Part shown: one piece after another, positions 1-9,355 of the stretch
Position numbering within the stretch: the stretch's first letter is position 1
How the letters are laid out: the number at the start of each line of letters is the position of its first letter
Assembly: GCA_003427395.1 (NCBI GenBank)
Contig: BFEA01000084.1
Location: 1,928,379-1,953,447 of the forward strand
Origin: Chara braunii
Lineage: Eukaryota > Streptophyta > Charophyceae > Charales > Characeae
DNA length: 25,069 bases
Reading direction: 5' to 3'
Program-made: the position numbers and the translations under genes
Notes under the pieces: model-generated
Database searches by the model: none
What the model was told of the DNA's origin: nothing
What the model saw: the letters and a program-made list of their open reading frames with translations, nothing else

Positions 1-146
1 GAACATATCAAGTACTGTGACTCTGCATGTACCTGCCCACTTACAAGGGCAGGTTAATGCTCGCAGTTGCTTTGCGATGGAACGAACATATCAAGTACTA
101 TAGCTTCGAATGTACTCTCTCTGCTTATAAGGCCAGATTAATGCTC
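1..146. repeat. 83-bp tandem duplication, two diverged copies
   Basis: Copy 1 (1-62) and copy 2 (84-146) both begin GAACATATCAAGTACT and both end in TTAATGCTC, with a partly conserved middle (ACTTACAAGGGCAG versus GCTTATAAGGCCAG). The period is 83 bp. The first copy starts at the window edge, so the array may continue to the left. Confidence 0.8.
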
Positions 147-204
147 ATTATCCAGACAACCTTTTCTCGTTCACACTCCCGCACTCCCGCATAATAGCCC
201 CCCC

Positions 205-594
205 TTAACCTCGAACATCGACTGTGGCGCTCTCTGCGCAGCCGGGCCACGAGTAATTTTGGTACGTCTGGTACACGTCCGCCAGCAGGACCAGTCCAAA
301 CGTGCATTGTGATGGGAGCGGTGTCCACCCTGCAAATGTCGATCTCGCTCCGATGACCAAAGGATCGTTCCTCGTCTGAATTGTCACTCCCCTTCTTGCT
401 CCGTAAACAAGCTTTGAAGTCGACTGAGCTGATTCCCTGTTCTCCGTCACCCGCTCCAACCCGTGCTTGCGCGCGGGCACACCTTGCACATTCCCCAATA
501 CAGACGCACTCCCCCCTGTATCTAGCTCGTGCGCGTCCACCTGTCCCAGCTCGCTCACTCCGAGGGCGTTAACTCCGTCTGTATCCGATAGCAA
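205..594 (-). CDS. Open frame, unrecognised, doubtful
   Basis: A 129-codon minus-strand frame begins at a TTG rather than an ATG. It has ordinary composition, with a C-terminal stretch rich in aromatics and glycine (STFAGWTPLPSQCTFG, VYQTYQNYSW). I recognise no domain, signal peptide or membrane segment. The same DNA is also open on the plus strand in two frames, as expected for GC-rich, stop-poor sequence. The frame could be a remnant of a mobile-element protein, but nothing here proves coding. It is listed because it is the most protein-like frame in the first kilobase. Confidence 0.15.
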   Translation of the reverse strand: MLSDTDGVNALGVSELGQVDAHELDTGGSASVLGNVQGVPARKHGLERVTENRESAQSTSKLVYGARRGVTIQTRNDPLVIGARSTFAGWTPLPSQCTFGLVLLADVYQTYQNYSWPGCAESATVDVRG

Positions 595-1500
595 TGGAGG
601 CAGTGCACGCCGCGCGCACCGTTCGCTTGTCTCGACTCAACTGCCCTTCCGACCCCCTACGCCCGGCATGTCCGAGAGACTTTCTCCTCTCTCGTGGTGT
701 ATCCGCCTGAGCGCCAGCCCTCTCCTGGTTCTCAGCAGTCCGCAACATCTGTGCGCTGGGTACGCCTGGCATGCGTTCCCCTACACAAGGCGCGGTCCCC
801 TCCTATATCCTCCGTTCCCCGACCCAACACTTCCTTCTCGTCTCCATTCGTGGCTCCCGCCCCGCTTCCTTTAACCGTCTGGCGAGTCGAACCACCGTGT
901 ATTCGGACCGCTGGCCCCGCCTGTATCTCCCCACGATGTGACCCAGGTACACCGACTTATTGCTGCTACAGACTTACGTGCGCAGGAGCACGGGTTGATA
1001 AGGCAGAAATTCGGTCCGCATTAGTGCCAAAATGCCCATGCTTGAGGGGTTTCACCCAGGAACGCCGTAGGCATAACATCAGATCCGCAAATGGCCTGAG
1101 CAATNGANCCCAGCAGGGGGACCAAGATACCCNNGACTCACAGCCCGATCGGGGACNCAGCATAACCATTTCACTGCTTGCCNTACCAGATCCGTACCAA
1201 NCGGTCAAACCCGAGAACTAGGGCCCGCCGCAGAATACTGGGCTCAAACAATCGGATGGGTCATCNATGATCGTACCAAGCTTCCCAATTNGAGAACCNA
1301 ATGCTGATCCAGTGCTGCAGTCGAGCCGAATCAGTACGCCGCGGATCACATCAGACCATCGCAGTACGAATGTCAAGAATGTCCGCCCTGTTCTCTGGCC
1401 AACCTTGCCACTCCATACCAGCCCCGAGCCANTTCGGACTGNACCGAGCCTAGAAAATACTCANGACGATCCTCCTATAGTCGCTCAGATTGCCATGGCT
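595..1500. other. GC-rich stretch without recognisable gene; scattered single Ns
   Basis: Several short overlapping frames exist (for example 694-1221 plus) but none reads as a known protein. From 1105 onward isolated ambiguous bases appear (1105, 1108, 1133-1134, 1157, 1183, 1201, 1266, 1292, 1299, 1432, 1442, 1464). Single Ns scattered this way usually mark conflicting reads, as in collapsed repeats. Short phrases such as CCGAGAA and CCGCAGAATA resemble the minisatellite that follows, so this part may be an older section of the same array. Confidence 0.5.
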
Positions 1501-1527
1501 TGCACCGTGTCGTTGCCGACCCCAAAC

Positions 1528-1833
1528 CGAACCTGAAATAAATTGTCTCAGCGGTTCCCAGCCTGGATTAATATATCGTAGAGGCCTCGGACCAGAAAAT
1601 AGGCCGCCGCACCGNTTTTGAATCTGAAAAATATACCGCTGCAGTGGCCGGAGACCTGAAAGTAAATCACCGCAGAGGTTCCGAACCTGATATAGAATGC
1701 CGCAACATTTCCGGACCTGTAAACAAATTTCCGCCAAGGTTCCAAACCTGGAATAACTGTCATAGTAGCCNTGGTCCCGAGAATAAATCACCGCAGTTGT
1801 CCCAAGCCTGAAAATAAGTCACCGTAGTGAAAC
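1528..1833. repeat. Degenerate minisatellite, about 31 bp x 10
   Basis: Consecutive units of 29-31 bp follow the pattern ACCTGAAAATAAATCACCGC then AGNGGTTCC. Examples start near 1528 (ACCTGAAATAAATTG), 1653 (ACCTGAAAGTAAATCACCGC) and 1805 (GCCTGAAAATAAGTCACCG). Units differ by many substitutions but keep their length. Two more isolated Ns (1615, 1771) fall inside. Minus-strand frames across the array (1450-1791) translate as a periodic peptide only because the DNA repeats. Confidence 0.8.
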
Positions 1834-2151
1834 AGCTGTCACCGGGCCCATACCGTACCTGAAGCACGTCAGACACCGTAGGACGTAGCCACCCCGTAAC
1901 AACCCTCGTATCCGTACCGAACCAAAAACTATAGTCGACCCAAGGTGGCACCACCCCCTCCCCTGCTGTCCATGCGATCGTCCTCGGACTGTCACAGTGA
2001 AGTTAGTAATCAGGTGGATCGGGAAAGTGGCACGAAAACCTTGATCATCAGGGATTGGCGAAAAAGGGTTGGGATCCAGGGAAGATTGATTAATCAGAGT
2101 TCAGAGCCAACGGTGGGAAATCCAAGCAAAATCAGTCCAACCATCGAATAA

Positions 2152-2500
2152 TCATCGGTTCTTGTTCGTTCCATCATTTTAAATCATCCCCCCCCTTTCT
2201 CTTAGCTCTATTACCCGAAATAGTAAAATAATTGTAAACCTACCAGAAATAAATTCCGAGAAAGTCTTAATTAAATTGTTGAAATTCTTTGTTCCTTTCC
2301 TCCTTTATCGTTTTTAATCTTTTCCTTTGTTTTCAATTCCATTGGCGGAAAACATAAAAATAACGGAGTATTTCCCCCAAAACTTAAATGCTGCGAAAAA
2401 CAAGCAAATTAAGGAATATTGCGTTTTGTTTTCTCTTCCCTCCTACTGAACTCAATTTCTTCTCCCATCTTTAATTTAGATACCAAAAATGACAAAATTT
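2152..2500. other. AT-rich intergenic sequence
   Basis: The sequence is AT-rich with C-rich runs (CCCCCCC near 2189) and no open frame of note. I see no repeat, RNA gene or mobile element in it. Confidence 0.6.
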
Positions 2501-2830
2501 TGAGGCACTATTTTGACCCCGATCATACGCTGCAAAGAACGTCGCAGCGGGGTTAGTCCCCACGATGCCCCCTCGCGGCAGGACAATTCGGTTCTAACCC
2601 TCCGAATGGCCGGGAATGACGGTCCGTTGTAGTGCCGAGTGCGACCACCCATCTTGCCATTTTTGAGGGTTACCCGTAAGTTCCAGCGCGCCCAAAATCA
2701 AGGGCGCCCNGAGGTCCCCTAATCTCCGCCGCATGGTCTAACCAGAGTACCGTCAAAACTCAGACTCGTGTTCGCGCCTAAGTCCTAAAACCGCAGCTTT
2801 CAGGCGGTGCACTGCTTGCGGCCGCCTGAC
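2501..2830. other. Unrecognised GC-balanced sequence
   Basis: Composition changes sharply from the AT-rich stretch before it. It contains one isolated N (2710) and a 6-bp hairpin (GCGCCC / GGGCGC around 2679-2709). There is no ORF above about 60 codons and no match that I recognise to rRNA or tRNA. Confidence 0.4.
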
Positions 2831-2831
2831 A

Positions 2832-2920
2832 ACGTGTGCCTTTTCACAAGCAACTGTCCTGGAGGTGATTGTCGTGGTCCATCGAGATCTGATCTTGCAC
2901 GTGTGCCTTCTCATAAGCAC
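2832..2920. repeat. 67-bp-spaced direct repeat
   Basis: ACGTGTGCCTTTTCACAAGC (2832) recurs as ACGTGTGCCTTCTCATAAGC (2899), 18 of 20 identical. It sits at the left edge of the larger repeat field. Confidence 0.7.
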
Positions 2921-3148
2921 ATGAAGTTCGGATGCCAGCGGACTAGCACGACTGCAGGCCCTTCATGTTGAATTGTGGAGGTCGAGGCCGTGAACATGAA
3001 CTTTGGATCCCGGCGGACTTGCGGTTTCAAATTGGCAACTGGTTCAAAACGCGCATAGTACACAAACGACTCGAAAAGTAGTCCGATCGGGATACAGGTT
3101 TCCTTCCACTCCGATTTCGGACGGTTTGCGGGTTGCAACCTCTCCGCT

Positions 3149-4101
3149 GGTGGCATGACTGCTCACTTTTCGAACTTGCAGTTAGCCTCAATTGCCGAGA
3201 ACCATGGTTTCATAAAGTTCGGATCCCAGCGGAATTTAAGTAATGTGTACCACCAAATCCTTCGACTTGCAAGACCCCACTGGTGACATGACTGCTGGCT
3301 TTTCGGACAAGCAATTAGCCTCAATTGCCGAGAACCCTGATTTCACAAAGTTCGGATGCCGACGGACTTTAGGTAATGTGTACTGGCAAATCCATCGACT
3401 CGCTAGACCCCGATTCGGGAACATCAAATGTGTTGTCATTGCCAACAACGTTTATGACGAGCCTTGTAGATTTTCCACTTCAACCCTATGAGCCCCAGTC
3501 ATCAACGGTTACCCCGCCGAGACGTCGCTTCGCAAAAATACATTTTTGCAACATCAGGGTCTGACAGTCGTTGCTGGCGACTCGCAGCAAAAAAGAAAAC
3601 GGTCGTCCTCGGCCCCTCTAAACCCCGCCCACCAATTTTGTCCTTCCTCCCGTCTCGACCGAAGTTCGTCGGCATTCGAACTTCCACATCCACGGTTGTC
3701 GGCTCATTGGCACAACCCCATTGTTCTCCTGGTTTGGCAGGAGGTGCAGGCGACGAAACCGTCCGCCGGTGGCACGACTGCTCGCTTTCTGCACAAGAGT
3801 TAGCCTCAATTGCCACGAACCCTGATTTCATAAAGTTCGGATCAGGGCGAACTTCAAGTAATTTGTGCCACATAATCCATCGCCTCGCAAGACCCTAAGT
3901 TAACAACATTAAATGTGACAGTCATTGCCAACAACGTTTCTGTTGAGCCACAAAAATTTCCCAGTCCGAACCCAGCGAGCCCCAGTCACCAACGGTTACC
4001 CCATGTTTCACAGAGACGTTGCTTCGCAAAAACAAATTCCTGCAACATCAGGGGTTGACGGTCGTTGCTGGCGACCTGCAAAAAATAAGAAAACGACCGT
4101 C
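3149..4101. repeat. Nested long repeat: three copies (A 3149, B 3282, C 3768)
   Basis: All three copies start with GGTGRCATGACTGCT or a close variant, then TTAGCCTCAATTGCC, the GTTCGGAT motif and TAATNTGTRC. Copy A (3149-3281) is about 133 bp. Copies B (3282-3606) and C (3768-4101) are about 330 bp and also share TCATTGCCAACAACGTTT, CAACGGTTACCCC, a GAGACGT(C/T)GCTTCGCAAAAA block and GTCGTTGCTGGCGAC. B and C are offset by 486 bp, with 160 bp of unrelated sequence between them. Minus-strand frames at 3236-3448 and 3502-3873 read the shared block as a repeated peptide (NF-KSGF-AIEAN). Confidence 0.8.
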
Positions 4102-4509
4102 GAGTCTGTCGAGGGTCTGATTAGGGGTCCAACAGCCATGTTCTTCTTAGTCCTCTGAGGTGTGCACCTGGAGTGGGAAACAATGCGAATCCTACTGCCA
4201 CGACAGGGAAAACCGCAAGATAGCATGTCGTTTAGGGGGTGGTTGAATCGGGTTTTGTGGGGGTTGTTGAAGGAGCCTATACCCTTGTTCTTTTCTAATC
4301 GTGCACGATTGTTGAATGGCCTCCCGACAGTACACTGTTCACGATCGCGGGACATAGATCGCTAATAAGTTCGGATTCCAGCGAACTTCGAGGATCGTGC
4401 TTGTTGTGGCCATTCGGGAAGTCCGCCATCGATTTGTCGCGGTTGACGCACGACCGTAGCGAGGACTGCTAAAGTAGACATTGCCTGTGCACGTGTGTGC
4501 ATTGTCGAT

Positions 4510-4635
4510 TTACAAAATGGCGGTTCGTGGGGGATGCATAAGGGTCTTGGAGCTCTATTTTTTTTTTGTACTGCCGCCTTGTCGCGGGAGTTACAGAATG
4601 GGGGGTTCTGGAGGATGCATAAGGGGCATTTCCAG
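4510..4635. repeat. 81-bp-spaced direct repeat
   Basis: The sequence at 4510 (TTACAAAATGGCGGTTC and GGGGATGCATAAGGG) recurs at 4591 (TTACAGAATGGGGGGTTC and GGAGGATGCATAAGGGG). A run of T separates the two. This is part of the same repeat field. Confidence 0.7.
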
Positions 4636-4967
4636 CACACGATCTCGCCTTGTAGCTGATCGGGGTTTATAGGGGGTCACTTGAGGGACCTCGAACCATG
4701 ATTTTCATTTTCGCAACCAGACATGGGCTTGTCGGTGATGGTAAGCTCGGCCTTGATCTATCTCTTCTGCCGCAAACCCGGTCATTCGTGTACTTCGCCT
4801 CCGAAGAACACGAGTTTTGAAGCCGCGTGGACTGCCGAGGCTTGCAGCGCCAGCACACATCCTAGCATTGGCGGTGGAGTTCATCGGGGTTGATAGGGGT
4901 CACTTGAGGGTCATTCAGCCATGTTCTTTTTCATCTGCAACCACTCATGGCCTTGCATTTGTGATGA
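4632..4967. repeat. 218-bp-spaced direct repeat, two copies
   Basis: Copy X (4632-4740) and copy Y (4850-4967) share CCAGCACAC, ATCGGGGTTNATAGGGG, GGTCACTTGAGGG, ACCATG/GCCATG then TTTTCAT, GCAACCA and a final GGTGATG/TGTGATG. Shorter echoes of the ATAGGGG...CATGTTCTT part occur near 4120-4145 and 6052-6081. Confidence 0.75.
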
Positions 4968-5060
4968 CGTTTGTCCGACAATCATTTCATTGCAACCGAG
5001 GAATGCCAGCTCGTCGTTGACTCTGTTACTGACAACTTCGGATCTCGGCGCACTTCGAGG

Positions 5061-6119
5061 ATCCAGGATCGTCAGACCGTTCCTTGCACCGGCCTAAACC
5101 ACGCCTTCATGTTACGATCGTAGATGACGCCCAGCTGATGGGCGTTTATCATACACTTTGACATTGGGGATACACGCGGCCCCGCATCACTATCGGACCC
5201 GTGCGTGGATCTGGGCACTGTGCTGCCGATGGGGGGCTGCTAGGACGCGTCAATCGAGAGACGGTTAACGGGGGCCCAAATATTTGCCGTTTTCGTTGGC
5301 AATTGCAGTGCGAATTTCATCAAAAATTTTAAAAACAAACGATATGAGACCATAGTGTAAACATCAAAAAAGGAAACAGACCCTCATAACGACTACACAC
5401 GTGGTTAACCAGGGGTGTTATTTTTGACGAATTTTGCACCGAATTGCACTGAAACTGTCATATTGTGTTGATTTTTTGCTTTTTTTCTTGTTTTTCTTTT
5501 TGTAACGACTAGCCATGCATGAGTACGCAAGCAGTTGCGGTAATGACGTACTATGTACTGCCCATACTCGCGTGGCCCTCGATGGTTCGAGGGTCCTGTT
5601 CGACACTCAAGTGTCGGCTGACACGCGCCTTGAGGGACTAACCTCTCGACGCTAGACAATCGCTAAGGCGGTTGCGGGACCTACCCTCTTCAGCAACCTG
5701 CGGGGATGAGTGGTAGGCGGGCCAAGGCCCTTTATAGCAGTTGGGTTCCATCATTGGAGGACTGTAAACAGGTCAAGGGGTTTGACTTTGGCAGCTGCTA
5801 CGGTCTTTAACGTCCAACTCATAAAATCATAAAAAACACAAGGTGGAAGGGGATCCCCCTTCTTTATCAATGCGATTCTTATTGCCGGAGTCGAGGCAAT
5901 AAATATTCAGATGCCCTTTGGCACATAAAATCAACAAAGTCGAAGGATTCGAATCTCTGGCAAGTTCGGATGTCGGCGCATTTCGCATTTCGCGGTTTGC
6001 CAGATCGTTCGTGCCACCCCGTTGCATTTTCGTGCCTTCCTCTTGCGACATCGATAGGGGTTGGGTGAAAGACACATGTTCTTAGTGTCCGGGCTGACAC
6101 TTTGCTCCGGTGTTTTGCA
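5061..6119. other. Intergenic, mostly unrecognised
   Basis: No credible gene is visible. There is a short perfect hairpin GACACT-CA-AGTGTC near 5600 and a pyrimidine-rich T tract at 5470-5505. One GTTCGGAT motif lies at 5962. The last bases (TTTGCTCCGGTGTTTTGCAG, ending 6120) form a good 3' splice-site context immediately before the first protein-like sequence of the next region. Confidence 0.4.
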
Positions 6120-6886
6120 GGGTGTGGAGACAAATTCGACTCGCCCGTTCACTCCGCAATGGAGAGTTCAATCGACTACACGAGCGTGAAACTCGTCTGC
6201 GACACCGACGGCTACATGAAGGCGGAAAGGACGGTTCAAGGAACGACCGCATGAACCTGGCTATGAACGCCGAACAAGCCACTGACTTGCATTTTCACCT
6301 GGAAGACCTGTTGTTGTCCCCACCGAGCTCTTCCGACAGTTCGCCATTCCAACAGATCACTGCTGCGTTTACCAGAAAACGTAGTCTCACTTTTCGTGAG
6401 AGCCTTGGGTGTTGCATCCATTTGCCTAGGGCTTTGGCCACATCGTCCGCAGGCCAAGAGCCGTCTGCCTCCCAAAACGAGTTTGGATCCACGTTTCTGG
6501 TGAGGTGCGCCCCGCAACTTCCGCGGACAACTGTTGTTTGCCGATGGCTGCTTCATTCACAACCTCTGACGCCGAGACCGAGAAGTTGGTGGGCACTGAT
6601 TACTCGTCTGGGCAATAATCCTCTTCCAGTGAGTCGTTACAGCAACCTAGCCACAACGGAACAAAGTTGGTTGCCACCGACTATTCTTCAGAGCAGCTGT
6701 CCACTACGCGGGCAAGTCCAACGCAAGTGCAATCTCGTGATGCCATTCCTGTTGAGAGCCAGTCTGGGTCTGAAGCGTCTGGCAGGACCGATAAAGAACA
6801 AATGGCAATACTACAAATTTTCCTTGCACCTCTGCCAGGGGAGAGAAGACCGTATAGCATGGCGAATAAGAGTGCTAGGAAGGTAG
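6110..6886 (+). CDS. 258-codon open frame, uncertain, upstream of DUF7869-like remnant
   Basis: This is the longest uninterrupted plus-strand frame in the window. A serine-rich middle (SPPSSSDSSPFQQ) is followed by KRSLTFRESLGCC; I recognise no domain. All three plus frames between 6160 and 6540 look partly protein-like, for example MESSIDYTSVKLVCDTDGYM from an ATG at 6159 in another frame. The true ancestral frame is therefore unclear. From 6544 onward the frame that continues into the recognised element is a different one, so at least the 3' third of this ORF is a shadow. It may be the decayed N-terminal part of the mobile-element gene behind it, after an intron ending at 6120. Confidence 0.25.
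   Translation: MFCRVWRQIRLARSLRNGEFNRLHERETRLRHRRLHEGGKDGSRNDRMNLAMNAEQATDLHFHLEDLLLSPPSSSDSSPFQQITAAFTRKRSLTFRESLGCCIHLPRALATSSAGQEPSASQNEFGSTFLVRCAPQLPRTTVVCRWLLHSQPLTPRPRSWWALITRLGNNPLPVSRYSNLATTEQSWLPPTILQSSCPLRGQVQRKCNLVMPFLLRASLGLKRLAGPIKNKWQYYKFSLHLCQGREDRIAWRIRVLGR
6581..6702 (+). repeat. Internal peptide duplication KLVxTDYSSxQ
   Basis: AAGTTGGTGGGCACTGATTA (from about 6581) and AAGTTGGTTGCCACCGACTA (from 6664) lie in the same frame and encode KLVGTDYSSGQ and KLVATDYSSEQ. Most nucleotide differences are at third positions, which supports past coding in this frame. Confidence 0.55.
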
Positions 6887-7855
6887 AACAATACAAACGA
6901 GCGAAAGACATGCTGTCCAAAAAGAAACTGCTAATGGTACGAGGTATGGCATGTTGCAAGGCTCGCTGTTGTTACAACGTGTCGCCGGAGGAATTCCGAA
7001 ACGTTAGACAATGATTTTACAGTAAGAGTCTTGAAGAGCGAGTAGAGTGGTGGATGAAAAACCTTAAAGATTTCACACTTAATGAAGGTGGACAGAAACG
7101 TGTTCGTCCTGTAGAGTTAGAATATCACATGTGCGTCAAGGCGTACTGCAATGTTCTCGGTGTATCTCGCAATACGTTTTATAGCTACAAAAAACGATTG
7201 GACAATGATTTTGTGCGTTGCGAGCACGGACTGACGGGTAGACAAAAACCAAAAGATAAGACGGTCGTCATGCTTGCCAGCATGAAAACATTCATAGACG
7301 GTTAAGCAGATAGCATGCCAAAGGAGGTGACCCATCAAGACGACGTTTACAGACCGAAACTTCGACTGCCAGCCGTTTTTACGAAGCGTTCAATTTATGA
7401 GTCCATCAAATCAGACTTTGTGGCTGTCAGCCTCAAAGTCGTGTTTGAGTCCAACTTTTATAAATTGTAGCAGACACACTTTTATCACGTTTCACTCGCA
7501 CACTCAAACACATTCACAAAGTGTGCCGTCTGTCATGAACCGAAAGAACGTAAATACACTACGCTGCTCTTCCTCGAGCTCGAGAACGAGTACAGGAGGA
7601 GATGAAAGTTCACCAAAGGCAGCAAGTTGAACACAGATTGGACTACAGTCGGGCAAAACCTGATTCCATGGTCCGCCCGAACGAGCGTTTGTGTCTCATC
7701 ATTGACGGCATGGATCAGAAAAAGACCACTATCCCCCATATTGGCTAAAGACGAATCTGACAAGTGTCATTGCACATGGTAGAGACCCTAGCATTTATGC
7801 GTACACGTGATTTCTGTATTTCAAACACGATTCGAATACAGTCGCTACTTGTCTC

Positions 7856-8476
7856 ATGAGAACCCTTGTCAAAATTCAAGGGAGCCGGACGCCACTCCCA
7901 TCGTTTTTATGCATTCAACCAGATAATTGTTGGCGGGAAAACAAAAACAAGTACATATGTGCGCTAGCTGCACTCTTGGTTAATTTCAAAGTTTTCCAAA
8001 AGGTAGAAATAGGATTTATGCTGGTGGGACATACCCATACAGACGTGGACGCTACTTTCAGCGTTTTCTCGAAGAAATTGAAAGACATAGATGCTTATAT
8101 TATGGAAGAGTTCTACGAGCTCATAGAGCAATCCCACAAAAAACCTCCCAAATGTATTTTCCTCGATACACTGCCAGATTGGATAAGTATAGTAGACCCG
8201 TGCGTTGCGTTCGACGTTACTATTTCAAAACCACACTTGCTTAAATTTTTGATGGTTGGAGATAATCCGGACATGTTGTACAATGATTTCTGCGATGGCG
8301 ACAACAGGTTGCCAGAGGAAGGTCCAATTTATTGGTTCAATCAAAACCCCGATGAAAGCTATGCAGGTCCGTCGTGGCCATTTGACCGAAAATTGACTTG
8401 CCTCATGTGCAACCCCTTCCTCGAAATGACTATTACAACGACAGAAATAGGGATTTTCGATTCCACGAGTTGCTGA
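7856..8476 (+). CDS. Longest intact segment of the DUF7869-like core
   Basis: The 206-codon open segment is part of the larger pseudogene. The family-typical acidic/histidine motifs lie at about residues 20-34 (QPDN then RENKNKY) and 59-69 (HTHTDVD then FS). They are spaced as in other members I know, with a hydrophobic stretch ALAALLVNFKVFQKVEIGFMLVG in two parts between them. The ATG at 7856 is internal: FKHDSNTVATCL just upstream in the same frame also belongs to the family. The final residues after CNPFLE (about 8425) are out of frame. This segment could still be transcribed but cannot make a full protein. Confidence 0.6.
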   Translation: MRTLVKIQGSRTPLPSFLCIQPDNCWRENKNKYICALAALLVNFKVFQKVEIGFMLVGHTHTDVDATFSVFSKKLKDIDAYIMEEFYELIEQSHKKPPKCIFLDTLPDWISIVDPCVAFDVTISKPHLLKFLMVGDNPDMLYNDFCDGDNRLPEEGPIYWFNQNPDESYAGPSWPFDRKLTCLMCNPFLEMTITTTEIGIFDSTSC

Positions 8477-8943
8477 AGAGTTGGCGGTCAACGTCATGCA
8501 ATTACAACAACCATGAGGTGAGTAGGAGAGAAAGAGCTTTGTGGTACTGGGAGAAGGTTATCAAACATAACGACGAGATCATCGCCAAAGGTTTATCCTC
8601 ATAACCTCTAGGAAGCTTTTAGCCAAGACCGCGATCGCTCGGAAGCGATCAACAACCTTCTCCTGACAGTTCCAACATCGATGATAGGGAACCCCTGTTT
8701 GTTGGACGGAGAAAAGATCGCCCGAAGACCAGTTTCGACCCCCTCGTGCATGTTGACGTGGACACTTTTCTTATCCTTCGCCCCTCCGACGATGATCTGT
8801 TCAGCGGCGTGCCTATCAGGGTGGAAAAAACTCTTTCTCGGGTGGTTGTTGATAAAGATTCGCAGAATTACAATCAAGTGCTAGTTGAATACTGGGTGCG
8901 AACAGGGAGAGCAAAGTCGCTTCCACAACTGTATGATAACGCA

Positions 8944-9285
8944 TGAGAGAAAAAATGAAAAATGACTGACCGGAAACAATGACAACATACTAATTCGATC
9001 ACTTTTGGTTGGGAGAGACCGGGTAGAGGTACAAAACCGTTCACGACTGGACTGATCATTCTTTCCAATGTTCGACTTAATGTTGAAGCTGCACTTCAAG
9101 ATATGAGTTCATCTGCTCAAGGGAGTGTCGATGCAAAAGACAAAAGCGACGAGTGGACATCTGCCCTATAGAGTGAGGAAATAAGATTTTTGAAAATGAC
9201 TATTTGGGCAGGAATCCACCGTCTAGGGTTGACTTTTTCAAGATGGTTGGGTGAGGGTTAAGCAATTTTCGAAGTTAAGTTAATC
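8944..9285 (+). other. Tail of the element region; no readable frame
   Basis: After the TGA at 8941-8943 the plus frames are broken by closely spaced stops. I see no recognisable protein. A pyrimidine/T-rich stretch follows at 9296-9355. It may be the 3' part of the DUF7869-like element or an intron. Confidence 0.4.
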
Positions 9286-9355
9286 GTGAAGTTCGTTTTT
9301 TTTACTTTTTCAACATTTTATTTTCGTTTGTGTTTGCATTTCATCTCTTGTGTAG

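Larger units (their letters stand above)
2924..5985. repeat. Eight dispersed copies of a 25-bp GTTCGGAT motif
   Basis: The motif AAGTTCGGATYCCAGCG followed by RACTTCGAGG recurs with one to several mismatches at 2924, 2999, 3215, 3348, 3833, 4367, 5034 and 5962. All copies have the same orientation and the spacing is irregular (75 to about 930 bp). Read on the minus strand, several copies encode VRRDPNF-like or VRxHPNF-like peptides. Upstream of three copies the longer phrase TTAGCCTCAATTGCC is also shared. This marks one diverged repeat family that fills about 3 kb. Confidence 0.75.
6544..8943 (+). pseudogene. Decayed DUF7869-like mobile-element protein
   Basis: The product resembles the large DUF7869-containing proteins that spread as multicopy mobile genes in algae, plants and animals; their biochemical role is not established. 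Sequence order: 6544-7303 in one frame, interrupted by TAA 6616 and TGA 7012, gives a basic region and ELEYHMCVKAYCNVLGVSRN, which looks like a DNA-binding helix region. 7306-7600 gives a CAVCHE cysteine/histidine motif, with TAG near 7468. From 7602 (shifted frame) comes RLCLIIDGMDQKK, ending in TAA near 7746. From 7811 to about 8425 (third frame) comes the best-preserved block, with QPDNCWRENKNKY and GHTHTDVDATF. The frame shifts again near 8425 to DYYNDRNRDFRFHELL, and 8608-8943 gives VDTFLILRP through LPQLYDNA. At least three frameshifts and five or more stops make it non-functional as drawn. Introns could explain a few breaks but not all of them. Confidence 0.75.

Noticed and set aside
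1450-1791. Periodic minus-strand peptide over the minisatellite
   Set aside because: The periodicity follows from the 31-bp DNA repeat. The unit length is not a multiple of three, so the frame changes from unit to unit.
2501-2830. rRNA fragment
   Set aside because: I could match no conserved rRNA core sequence to it.
3502-4355. Overlapping 115-136-codon frames on both strands as genes
   Set aside because: They lie in diverged nested repeats, overlap antisense, and none has a recognisable domain. Only the repeat itself is supported.
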